Origin: Rheum nobile
Taxonomy: Eukaryota; Streptophyta; Magnoliopsida; Caryophyllales; Polygonaceae
NCBI GenBank assembly: GCA_027886185.1
Contig: WOAB01000127.1
Span: forward strand, 3,348,001 to 3,412,000
Direction of reading: 5' to 3'
DNA length: 64,000 nt
In this document: positions 21,876 to 31,909 of the stretch, piece by piece
How positions within the stretch are numbered: the first letter of the stretch is position 1
Layout: each line of letters begins with the position of its first letter
Notes under the pieces: model-generated
Databases searched by the model: none
Told to the model about the DNA's origin: nothing
The model's input: the letters and a program-made list of their open reading frames with translations, nothing else
Translations under genes and position numbers: made by a program

Positions 21876-22516
21876 TATAGGGGTTGTGTCAGGTGCGGAC
21901 GCTTTCTTAGGTGTTGCAACGTTAACGTGCAATCGGAGGTGCACAATCCTGTGTGATGTGGTGCACAAAGCTAATGTGGTGCACATTTTATATGTATTGT
22001 GATCCATAAATGTGCACACTTTATCGGTGCACAATTGTGCACCACTATATTGGTCTTTGGTATTGTCCCACCGGTCTTCAACATTCACCACCGTTGACCG
22101 GTGTTGACTGACCGTTGACAGGTGTTGACTGGTTAGTGAACCGGAGTAACATATAATTGTGCACCACTTTTGAATGCACACCTTGTTACAAATAAATGTA
22201 CATAGATATACAAATAAGTGTGCACCAGCGTAAGAATGTGTATCATGTTACAAATAAATGTGCACTGAGATATATGTGCACCAGAGTTACAAATAAGTGT
22301 GCACTAATATATGAATGTGCACCATCATTGGAATAAATATGCACTTGAGTTAAAAAATATTGATGTGCACCGTATTACAAAAAATATGCACCGAGTTGTA
22401 AAACATTGTGCACCAGAGTTGGATGTCTACCAATGTTAACTAAAGTGTGCACCTTTGACCATATGGGAACACTGTCTGCACGAGAATGACCGTCCGCACC
22501 TGATCAATCCCCTATA
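21876..22516. mobile_element. Inverted-repeat element with GTGCACCA arrays
   Basis: The left end TATAGGGGTTGTGTCAGGTG and the right end (reverse complement TATAGGGGATTGATCAGGTG) are near-perfect inverted repeats of about 26 bp, both continuing CGGACG. The 640-bp interior has GTGCAC or GTGCACCA many times, often next to ACAAATAA. It encodes no transposase and the superfamily is unclear. A TA dinucleotide flanks the GGGG...CCCC ends, which could be a TA target duplication, but this is not decisive in such AT-rich sequence. Confidence 0.6.
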
Positions 22517-22519
22517 TAA

Positions 22520-23030
22520 AAATTGCCAAAAAACTACCAACTAAGAAAATTATTTATTATTAAAATCATATATAATGCTGAAATTTTAGATATTATATGA
22601 TGTTAAACTCACATATTTGCAATATAAAACGCGAAAGCTATATGCACACTTTTCTTTGTCTTTATATACTTACCTTTGTGTGCTAGAAAATGGCGTACAA
22701 CAAAAGTGAGCGCACCAAAGACAAACACCGAAAAATATCCGAAAAAAATCCGATAAAACGTATGTCCACAAATGTTGTACGCCAAATTGATAACACACAT
22801 TTTATGCATATTTTAGGAGTCTAGTTGTATTTTAGATCAGATCATTTTCATTCATATTTTGTTTGTTTTATAATTATTTTTCTATGTTTTGCATTCGAAG
22901 TCAACACTCGTTATGAAACTAAAATTTATGAAGACCTAAACATCAAAATCATAAAGCTTAAACAACTACACTTAATTAACACCCTATAAAAACCTAAACA
23001 TTCAATTAAATAAGGTTTCTGCATTTTTCC
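22520..23030. other. AT-rich intergenic DNA, no gene seen
   Basis: No coding similarity or clear repeat boundary was found here. A 66-codon minus-strand frame at 22609-22809 has no recognisable motif. Confidence 0.5.
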
Positions 23031-24260
23031 CAAACCCTTGAAACCCCATGGTTTAGGGCGTCGTGCATATGCATATGCCCATTCCTGGCACACAAAACCC
23101 TATGATTTCTAGGGTCAATGGTTGTAAAGAAACCCTAAACCCTAGAAACCACATGGTTTAATTCGCTAAGAATGGGCGTATGCCTTTCCATGGTGCACCA
23201 AACCCTAGGATTTCTAGGGGAAATGATTTTACAGAATTTAATGAAGTGTCATGGGTTTGGGATATTACAACCCTTTCATACCCTTTACACTACACTTTAT
23301 CGTAATCCAAGAATCTTTAACTTCTTCACACGCTTTACACTGTATCATAACTTCATATAGTATTTTGGGTTTAGGAATTAGGGTATTATAAACCCTTTAT
23401 ACCCTAAACTCATTATTCTAAAAATCCCCGCTTAGGTCTCGCCTGGGCGCTAGGCGGTCATCCCCCGCCTAGGGCTGCCTAGGCGAGAAGAAACTTTCGA
23501 TGATGTGGAGGCAGTAACATGTTAGGAGATGACAGATGCATATAACATAATTTTGGTTTATGCTTTGTAAAATAAGGCCCATAATAAAATATCAAAACCC
23601 ATCCCAACATAGTTTTATAAACATCAATGGATTTGAGAGAAGATAGTAAAATAATCATATGGATTAGGCATTAATTTTTAATCCGCCTAGGCCCCGCTTA
23701 GCCCCTCGCCTAGTCTCCTAGGCGCTAGGCCCCACCTTACCCGCTTAACGACTTTTAAAACATTGCCTAAACTACATACCCTCTCTAAACCCTAAACTTT
23801 ATCATAAACCAAGAATCTATAAATTCTCACACCCTTCATCCCATATCCTTAAACTCATAATTTTTTAGCATCATAAACTCCATACCCTTTAAACCCTATG
23901 TTAACCCATAAATCTATAGCTTCATACAATTAGATCTTTAAGATACTCTTCGCATACTTTATACCCTCAAACATTCTAAACCTTCAATAACGTACTTAGT
24001 GACTTGGGTTTAGGGTTTAAACATCCTAAATCATAACATATGTAAACCCTAAACCCTAGACCATCTAAACCCAAGTGTTTGGTTGTCCATATAAGGCATA
24101 TGCTTATTCCTGGTGCACCAAGCCCTAGGGTTTCCTAAACCTTAGGGATCATTGAAACCCTAAATCCTAGAACTCTAGGGTTTGGTGTGCTAAGAGTGGG
24201 CGTACACCCTCTGTGGGTGCACCAAACCCTGAGATTTCTAGGGTTTAAGGTTTCTATGGT
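23030..24260. repeat. AAACCCT (telomere-like) motif-rich region
   Basis: AAACCCTA and AAACCCT occur dozens of times, sometimes in pairs (AAACCCTAAACCCTAG near 23131 and 24046), in both orientations. A longer unit, with GGGCGTATGCC or its inverse, GGTGCACCAAACCCTAGG and TTTCTAGGG, recurs near 23045, 23160, 24085 and 24190. The motif density suggests an old interstitial telomere-type array or a repeat family built on it. It is not a continuous telomeric array. Confidence 0.5.
23425..23768. mobile_element. Small inverted-repeat element rich in CGCCTAGGCG
   Basis: CGCTTAGGTCTCGCCTGGGCGCTAGG at the left and CTAGTCTCCTAGGCGCTAGGCC...CGCTTAAC at the right are inverted, GC-rich, self-complementary segments around a 200-base AT-rich core. 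The left is preceded by CTAAAAAT and the right followed by TTTTAAAACATTG. This is a MITE-like pattern common in plants. No exact target duplication was fixed. Confidence 0.4.
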
Positions 24261-24529
24261 TCATGGTTTCAAGGTTTATGATTATTATATACTTGATTTA
24301 ATGGGTTTAGGGTTTATATATGTTATCATTTATGGTAATCCATCCATCAAATGGCCATTCAAAAACACACAATCTATCCATCAAATCGCAATCCAAAAAA
24401 TGCAATCTATTAAAACAAAATCCATACACCCAATCCATACACCGCAAACCAATAAAATTCCATCCATACTAAAAAGAGTTTATGTACAAGCACTAGGCTA
24501 GATCCATAAAAGCTATTGCGTGTTGGGGT

Positions 24530-25140
24530 GACTCATGCTCTCCGGCCCCTCCTCGTATTGTGAATCGCAAAATCACTGTGAGGCATGCGGTGTGGGACCA
24601 CCATAGGCGGTGTGTCACCCGTCAAATGCAGTAACCATCGGGTGATCGCCTCTGTAACATGTGTAGGAAGCCTACCCATCTATGCAAGGAAGGTATGCAT
24701 CTCATTAGCTACAATCTGTCTTTGTCGTGTTAATAATAGTACTGAATTAGAACTTTAAATAAACTAAAAAACAAATGACGTCCAAATAAATATACAACAC
24801 GAGAGTGTCCACTAGAGGAGCTAGAGGAATAATTTGTCTGGACAGTCCTGCTTGGGGGATCCGGCATCAAGTACATATGAGACACCCGGTCCAGCCAATT
24901 CAAATATACATCGTTTGTGTCCCACCAGAACAAGCTCACTATCAATCCATGCAAGGTCTTAGGTCCACATCTCATAGCTTCAGCTCGTTGCCGAACTCCA
25001 CAATGTATGACCACAACTCCACTAGTTGGGTACATCTTGACGGTGGAGCCTCGAGAATCACATGCATGTATCCAAAATTTCGGAGCATGCCTGTACGGTT
25101 CATGCATATTGAAGCACTCAATAATGCCTCAGTACCGTGA
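24530..25140 (-). pseudogene. Degenerate plant-mobile-domain-like remnant
   Basis: Minus-strand frames with stops read IIECFNMHEPYRHAPKFG, then DVYLNWLDRVSHMYLMPDPP, then TEAITRWLLHLTGDTPP. The order and spacing resemble the plant mobile domain (PMD) found in transposons and in MAIN-like proteins. At least one frameshift near 25080 and several stops are present. The match is from memory of the family pattern and is weak. Bases 25141-25889 hold no recognised gene; a 96-codon plus-strand frame there is unassigned. Confidence 0.35.
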
Positions 25141-25889
25141 AGGAGCGTACTCAGGAAAGTTGAAGTCTAATGGACCTCACGGTGCCTACCGAATCTGTAA
25201 TACTTAATCAAAGATTTGAATTACCTAATTATTAATTTTAGGGTCGAACATTTAATATGGAATGAAAGAAAATGCCAGAAATTACCTCCTCAAACATTAG
25301 TGTCTAGAATACGATGAATAATGATCAACCATCCTGGATCCGTTTCTTGTGATGCCTCCCTCTCGTCTCTTCGGGCCGAATATCCTGAATGGCATCTAGG
25401 TCAAGTATGGCGTGACCCCGAAAGGTATGCCATATCTAGGATTTCATATAATAGAAATCCGTTACTTTTTTGTATTGTTAGAAGTATATGGCCCTCCAAG
25501 GAAAGTTGACATATGCACATACAAGACCAACAAGGGGGAACCCTTACGATGAGACTACCTCTACAAGGGGGTATACCTAATTCAGAACCCATGTAGAAAA
25601 CACCACTCAAAACTAGAGGGAAACACCACCATATGTACCTTCCCCATTGGTCACGACATATAGGGTATTCAGGCCACCTTCAACATGGCCATCAACGCGA
25701 ACACACACTCGAAACGTCAAACCAATGAGGCACTTACAGGAGGGGGATTCCTACAATAATTTTGAGAGCACTGGTGGGTTCAAGATACAACTCGGCGGGA
25801 TGATTCGGGACACAATACAACTACATGAGAAATACTTCGGTCAAAGGGTCACCATGAGTGAGGACATGTGGATACAACCCATAAAGGAT

Positions 25890-26001
25890 TTCTTACACAC
25901 GTGTCTTCACCTTGAAAACAATATCATCTATGCCTAAGAACTTGTTCTCAAAATCCCTTAGGTTTCTAGCCTTCCATAAGAAGTAGACAGTAGTAGCAAG
26001 T
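25890..26001 (-). mobile_element. LINE (L1 type), 3' end of ORF2, segment 4
   Basis: The minus strand reads LATTVYFLWKARN and continues to a TAA near 25891, matching the C-terminus of plant L1-type LINE ORF2. It ends at CAAGT (25997-26001), the target duplication of Sirevirus S1; the same LINE resumes at 48111. I saw no poly-A tail (poly-T on this strand) beyond it. Confidence 0.65.
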
Positions 26002-26580
26002 TATAGGATCGTGATTGTTAGATAAAAACTTAAGGAACTCAGAATATCAATTCTCAGTTCCTTTCGCAACGAAAATAAACAATCAAACAAATGACAAGTT
26101 CCTTATAGTAGAAACCTTTGATTGCCAACTAGCAATCCAGGATAAAAACCACTACCTTTCTTCCGAAAGGATTTCAAAGTCTACTTCTTGATTTCTTATC
26201 TCTTTTGGTTACAGTTTATCCTAGGAACGAACACACAGTTCCTTTGCCTTACACACAGTTAGACAATCCTAGATAACTTAACACAATCAATAATCAATCC
26301 AAGAAACAGACTTTCGTACCTAGGAACTATCACTTACAGTCACAGGAACTTAGCACTCAGCTCTTCTTCCTTGACTGGTTCCTCTTGATCTTGGTTTGCT
26401 TTGATGATCTTGTTTGAAGCTTCACACTTTGATGTTTGCTATGAAGTGTGTTTCTATTGTGAATGCTTGAAGATAACCCTTGGGTTAGTCTTCCTTTTAT
26501 AGAGGATTCTTCGCAGCTCGATCCTCTCTTGGTTCCCACGGATTGAGCTTGCCCTAGGATTGGTGGTTCTCCTTGATCCA
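26002..26580 (-). repeat. 3' LTR of S1, distal half
   Basis: 579 bp collinear with 46976-47554 of the 5' LTR. The outer end reads TATAGGATCG instead of TGTAGGATCG, a C-to-T change on the element strand that destroys the terminal CA. The last five bases ATCCA (26576-26580) are the Athila target duplication; the LTR resumes at 39058. Confidence 0.95.
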
Positions 26581-28170
26581 TGATAGGTCCAAATCCTACC
26601 CCGCAAGTGTACGGGTTCGGTTGTAGTATCAAGGTGTCGAACTCTGGGACTACGTAGTACCAATTGTCAGACCAACTAATAGATTAAGTCATAGACAAGA
26701 AAAGTTGTTGTTCGGTTTCAATTGCAACAAATGTCAAGCAAAACAAGATTATCAATTAGGGAAAAAGCTTCCAAGGTTAGGATCCCTACAATGGTGCCAC
26801 GGTAGATTCTAAGCAGTATTTGATTAGATTTCAATATGAATGTCAATTGAAGGTCTCACTATCTAATGTCAACACTACCTCTTTGTCGGACGAATAGTGT
26901 ACGTACCTAAATTCGATTAGCAGTCACTTTCGCACAAAGCTAATCGAATAAAGATCCATTAAGTTCTGTATAGATCAATGGACAAGTAGAAACAACATCC
27001 ACTTTCGCGCTCAGCGGAATCTACTCATCCAAGAATCTATTCGATAGTCAAGTATCACAAGAGGATTAAGTCACTTTCGCGCAAATAATCCTCAAGTTCT
27101 ATCCTAGGGATCTATCTAACATCAATCTCCTATTATCATTATCTCTGTTCGGTCTCAAATTCTAATAGAAATCCCAATTACAGATCAATTAGGTCATTAA
27201 GCAACCTAGGATAGAATCAATTCACATTCACATATCCATATAATCAAATACCGCCATCAAACCTACCAAAATCACCATTGGGTTCACCCAACCTTAGAAA
27301 AGAAGATTTAGCTAGACATGAGAGAGTAAGAAATCAATTCCATTGAAAGAAACAACATACCAATTGTCTTCTCAAAAGAGATTCGAATTCCCAACGATTC
27401 AATGTAGCCCAATCTCCAAGTTCTTCCCTAGGGTTTTTGAGAGCTTTAGAAACGTAAAATGCAATTACAAGATAATGGAATAGCAGTTCTAACAAGGCTT
27501 TTATACCCCCCTCCGAATAGAAGACAAAATGCTCGGGATTAAACGAGTCGGAAATGAAACAGCGTCCCGACCCGGCCCGAAGCCCGGCCGGGTCATGGCC
27601 GGGTTACACTCAGTTAAGCATGGCGCGTGCTGACCCGGCCAGATACCCGGTCGGGTCATGACCGGGTTACACTCAGTTGAAGTCTGCCGTGCTGACCCGG
27701 CCAGATACCCGGTCGGGTCATGACCGGGTTACACTCAGTTGAAGTCTGCCGTGCTGACCCGGTCGCAAGCCCGGTCGGGTCGTGACCGGGCTTGTCCCAG
27801 TTTCTGTCTTGAGCGGCTTCCGCGATTCGGGGTGAGATCCGACCGGGTCATGGCTGGGTTTGGCCCAGTTTCCTCCTTTAGCTCTTGTCTCGGACTCTCT
27901 CCTTGATCGGCCTCAGTCCCGCCTTCTTCTTATCATCCGTGCCCTCGACGTTGGCATCATTCCTTCGAGTCATCCACTCGAACATCTTCATATCAAAGCC
28001 ATCATTCTCCAAAAACGCCTCCAAAAGATCCTGAAATGAGACAAACGCAAGAGTAGACTCCGAACACCACTAATCTACTAAGACCAAATAAAACTAAAAG
28101 GAAAAGGAGCAAAACAAACCAAAATGACAGAAATAAACGTGACCTAAACTAGTCTAATTGCATGCTATCA
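26581..28170 (-). repeat. 3' LTR of Athila
   Basis: 1590 bp beginning TGATAGGTCC and ending CATGCTATCA. It is about 99% identical to 37469-39052 and includes the CCGGTCGGGTC hairpin-forming repeats at 27560-27860. Confidence 0.96.
27560..27860. repeat. CCGGTC/GACCGG imperfect tandem repeats in the Athila LTR
   Basis: Four to five units of about 60 bp follow the pattern GACCCGG...ACCCGGTCGGGTCATGACCGGGTT...CTCAGTT. Each unit contains CCCGGTC and GACCGGG, able to form a stem. The same unit appears between the integrase and the extra ORF at 31500-31810 and in the other LTR at 38455-38750. Confidence 0.8.
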
Positions 28171-28187
28171 AATTCCCCCAAGCTTGA
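28171..28187 (-). other. Polypurine tract of Athila
   Basis: On the minus strand AAGCTTGGGGGAATT directly precedes the 3' LTR. It is the expected plus-strand primer. Bases 28188-29608 between it and the extra ORF are non-coding, with a (CT)n/(T)n stretch at 28809-28849. Confidence 0.8.
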
Positions 28188-28808
28188 ACCTTGCTTGTCC
28201 TCAAGTAAGAAATCAATTCGACACACCACAAAACTGGCAAGCTGTGCATTCATCTCAACAATGGTCTAGGCAAAAATTATAGAACAAGGCTTGACAATAG
28301 AAGTCATAACATGCATGTGTAACATCAAAGAGACAAAGCAGGCATATCCATTCTAAACCTCACATAGGACATTGTAATCTCTCTCTCTCAAGTGTTTAAA
28401 GTTGGACATTTAACGCTCAAATCTCACTAATGAAAACTTGACTACCATAAGCTTGCATAAGACTTAAATCTCCACCACGAAAAACCTTGCACACTACACA
28501 AATCAAGAGGTCTTTTGTTAGGTTGTAATGGGGCCCAGGTAATGACAAGTGGGTAGGGGAATTGTTTGGCCATGTGGTGCAAGTCCGAGGAACATCGGAA
28601 ATAGTCTATCTCGACATTACAAAAGAGTGCACCGAAATTGAAGAACACAACAATCATTCCCAACCACTATGCTTCACTCGATTTTTTTTTTTTTTGACCC
28701 CAGCATTAGTAAAATTGTTTCTACTCCAATGATTCATCGAGATACAAGCATTTGTGAATGCACTCGAACACTAAGTAATGTGGAGAACGACTTCACTCTT
28801 TATTTCTT

Positions 28809-28839
<31 letters not shown>

Positions 28840-29608
28840 TTTTTTTTTTGTATACCCAAGAACTTTACAATTGCAATACATACAAAAACTCCCCAAGCTT
28901 ATTTCCCAAGCACTCACACAAGTCAATATAGTATATTCCTAGCTCCTCGGAGGAGAGAAAGGCTCATAAAATGAGGCTTGGCCAAATTTGTGAAGCTTAT
29001 CAATCAAATCGGAAAATGAAGGCTCAAAGGGGAATTAATGTAAAGGGTAGTCATGGGTAAATGGGGTATCAAACTAATTGCCTCAATCATTTTCTGTGCA
29101 TGTACAAAAGTCATAATGTGGTCTTGAAAAACAGTGCAAATGCAAGTTCTAGAGCAAGCAATCAAGAGTGAGCATCACACATAAAGAGAAAGGACTCGTG
29201 AAAGTTTAGTAGTCCTAATACAGGCCAAAAGAACCTCACGTGGCTTTTTGTCTAGAATTTCAATGCCAACTTAAATCTCAAAGAATATGCATGCTCATCC
29301 AATCATCAAACAAGTTCAAAACCAAGCTAGACATCATCAGGACTTCAAACACTTCAAGCAAGTCTATGGGATAGAATTGAAACTTTTTAGAAGATAAAGG
29401 GAATTATAGCTCCTATCATGCACATGCAACTAACAATGCAACTAACAATGCAAATGCAACTAATCATGCAAACTATATGAAATGCAAAACGAAAATACAC
29501 CCCGCCCCCAAGCTAGAATCCTACATTGTCCCCAATGTAGAAAATAAAGCGTAAGGAAAAAGGAGTACTCACAATTATTCAACTACGGTGCAAGGGATGG
29601 AGAGGAGT

Positions 29609-30871
29609 CTACTCTCGTGGAGGCGGAGAACCGGGGAAGCGCCAACTATGGAACTCATCATGCAAATCATCGATGTGCTGGTTGACGCTAGCAAATCCGC
29701 CCGCTATGTCCTGCTGCATTGTCTCGAGCATGGAGTAAAAGCGGGGATCAAAGCCCTGTGAGCTCCCAGCAGCGGGACCGGACGCATCAGCAGCATCATC
29801 CTCGTCCCCAGCTTCATCTTGCTCTTCTGCTTCCATGGGGGCGGCCCTAGCTTGCTTGCCGCTGGAGTGAGGAGGATCCGACGGCAGAGGACGCACATTC
29901 CAGTTGGCTGGCTGCTGGAGGGAAGTGCGCGCCGGATTGGGGAGGCGGAGAAGCCGCTTTCCCCCATCAAGCGTTGGGAGCACCCAATACCAAGAGGTAT
30001 CGCGCTGGACCACCACCCTCATACTGGTTAGCGTGGAAAAATCAAGAGCACAGGAGGGTTGGTAGTCGCGGCGTCCCACCAAAGAAATGCCGAAATGCCT
30101 AGCCAAGGCAGTCACTAGCCCACCAACAGCAATGGTCCCGCTGCTCTTATGGCCCACGAAGCGCAAGTGCCCCATCAGAAAGGCAGCAGAATTGATCTCA
30201 TGGTTGTTCAGAGCAGCGCAAAGGACAAGCATCTCCTTCTTGGAAGCGCTGTTCTCAGATCCATCACCGCGCCCAAAGATAGTGTGGGCCATGAACCAGT
30301 GGAAGAGGCGGATGGCCGGATTAGTGATCCAAGAAGCTTTGGTTTTGGCGGGGTCATACCGGTGAGAGGCCGCAACTTCCATCCAAAAGCGCAGATAATC
30401 GCAGAAGTAAACCTTGCACTCAGCGCGAGGAGCTTCTCTACTAGCGATGGGAAATCCGAAGATGGCGCTAACCTCAGCCAAGGTGAGAGTTCTGTCGACG
30501 TTCCCCAGTCGGAACGTGCAAAGTCCCTCATCGCGGTTGTCTCCGTGTAGGATGTCACATTCCACACTACTCAGGAACTCCAGGGTGAGATGCTGGTAAG
30601 TGGGCTGCTCAAAGTGAATGAAGTTCTGCCACCCTAACCGTGCGGCTATCCACTCAACGTCCTCAGCAATCCCAAGAGTGGCAAGCATCTGGAAGTCCAA
30701 GAAGCGTGTGGGCATGAACGCCCGATCCTTGATTTTCAGGAACTCCTTGCGGTGATCATCAGAAACGAAGGTGATTCCCATCACGTTAGCAGCGTCCGCA
30801 CCCCCTCGAGGGTTGGCGCGGGATCTAGAAGAGCTCGCTGTGGCCTGCCGTGGTCTCTTGGAAGTTGACAT
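29609..30871 (-). CDS. Athila extra ORF (ORF3, env-like position), 420 aa
   Basis: ATG at 30871-30869 opens 420 codons. A basic, Ser/Arg-rich N-terminus (about 30 residues) precedes a globular region with GITFVSDDHRKEF, FMPTRFLDFQML, LGWQNFIHF, FLSSVECD and AIFGFP. These resemble the Athila-family ORF found between pol and the 3' LTR. The C-terminus is Gln/Glu/Asp-rich. The frame is intact although gag-pol is broken. It is placed where env lies in retroviruses, but the ATG-initiated protein shows no signal peptide. The frame is open 35 codons further upstream (to 30976) and that part is strongly hydrophobic, so a spliced or non-AUG product could gain a membrane segment. Its function is unknown. 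Confidence 0.8.
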   Translation of the reverse strand: MSTSKRPRQATASSSRSRANPRGGADAANVMGITFVSDDHRKEFLKIKDRAFMPTRFLDFQMLATLGIAEDVEWIAARLGWQNFIHFEQPTYQHLTLEFLSSVECDILHGDNRDEGLCTFRLGNVDRTLTLAEVSAIFGFPIASREAPRAECKVYFCDYLRFWMEVAASHRYDPAKTKASWITNPAIRLFHWFMAHTIFGRGDGSENSASKKEMLVLCAALNNHEINSAAFLMGHLRFVGHKSSGTIAVGGLVTALARHFGISLVGRRDYQPSCALDFSTLTSMRVVVQRDTSWYWVLPTLDGGKRLLRLPNPARTSLQQPANWNVRPLPSDPPHSSGKQARAAPMEAEEQDEAGDEDDAADASGPAAGSSQGFDPRFYSMLETMQQDIAGGFASVNQHIDDLHDEFHSWRFPGSPPPRE

Positions 30872-31499
30872 TTTTGGTTTCCTAGAAGCCGATACACACA
30901 ACAGAACAAGCAAAACCAAGGTAATGCATACCCACATAATTGTCGTTCCGGCAAGAACGACCCATAATTTCAGCACAAAGGGTCAAACAAGTGTAATCCC
31001 AAGTAGCATATATGTCGTTCGAGCAAGAACGAGCAACAATTATAGCACAAGATTCATATGAGCAAACCAACCAACAAGGATCACATACTAGCAAGAACAA
31101 ACAATGAGCACACCACAAAAATTCAAGCAAACCACCAACCACTAGCAATTTCACCCAAATTTACCCCCAAATTAAGAAATCTTGAAATTAACCTAACATT
31201 GCTAGGAAATCAACAAGCTCGAAATTTAGACCCAAGTATCCACCCAATTCAAGCAATCAAGCATCCAAATCAAGAATACAAACCTATAATCACCCAATAT
31301 GCAACAATAGAAATTAGACCTAGGGTTAGAAACTATACCTTGATTGCTTAGGAATGGTGAAGGGGAGAACGAAGGAGGGAGGTGCCGGTGGTGGTGGGGT
31401 TCTTCGGTGTTGCCGGTGGTTCGTGCGGCTCGGAAGGGAGGAGAGAGACGAGTGGGCTGGTACGCGGCGAGAGAGAGGGAAGACAACGAGAGGAGAGGA

Positions 31500-31815
31500 G
31501 AGGAGAGGTGTGGGGGCTGACCCGGTCGGGTTGGGGAATAAAAGAAAAGGGTGCTGGAAATTGGGCAAAAACTGAGAGCAGCCCGGTCGACACCCGGTCG
31601 GGTTTCGCTCAGTTAAGCCACACACCTTTTTTTTTTTTTACATAGGTATGTGAAACCCGGTTGAGACCCGGTCGGGTCACGACCGGGCTTCTCTCAGTCA
31701 AGCAAACCCGGTCCGAAGCCCTGTCCCCTGTCATTGCTTTGCGTGACCAGCTGAGCGAAACCCGGTCGAAACCCGGTCGGGTCGCGGCCGGGTTACGCTC
31801 AGTTGAGCATGGTCG
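31500..31815. repeat. GC-rich CCGGTC repeats between integrase and ORF3 of Athila
   Basis: Three to four units with ACCCGGTCGGGTC and GACCGGG...CTCAGTT are like those in the LTRs but lie in internal sequence. A poly-T/poly-A tract at 31628-31640 interrupts them. Confidence 0.75.
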
Positions 31816-31909
31816 ACCCTTTTATTGAAAGAAGAAAGAAAACGTACCTGATGGGTTGCCTCCCATCCAGCGCTTGTTTACGGTCATTAGCTTGACCTTC
31901 CGTCGTCTT

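Larger units (their letters stand above)
17797..22266. repeat. 2.2-kb tandem segmental duplication (two near-identical units)
   Basis: Unit 1 (17797-20026) and unit 2 (20027-22266) both start CTGGTAGTTTTTGCTAATACTTC and stay collinear to TACAAATAAATGTGCACT. Differences are few: a 10-bp indel (CTCTCTAAACACTCTCTTC against CTCTCTTC), homopolymer lengths and scattered substitutions. Each unit holds the last 23 bases of the Pack-MULE, the right part of the Tourist-like MITE, a GGTTCCGG-rich element and the first 390 bases of a GTGCAC-rich inverted-repeat element. The duplication therefore happened after the Pack-MULE insertion. There is no host gene inside. Confidence 0.93.

Noticed and set aside
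25647..25937. 96-codon plus-strand frame next to the LINE end
   Set aside because: No recognisable motif, and its last part is antisense to LINE ORF2.
27560..27860. CRISPR-like array in the GC-rich repeats
   Set aside because: Units vary in length and sequence, have no unique spacers, lie in a retrotransposon LTR, and this is plant DNA.
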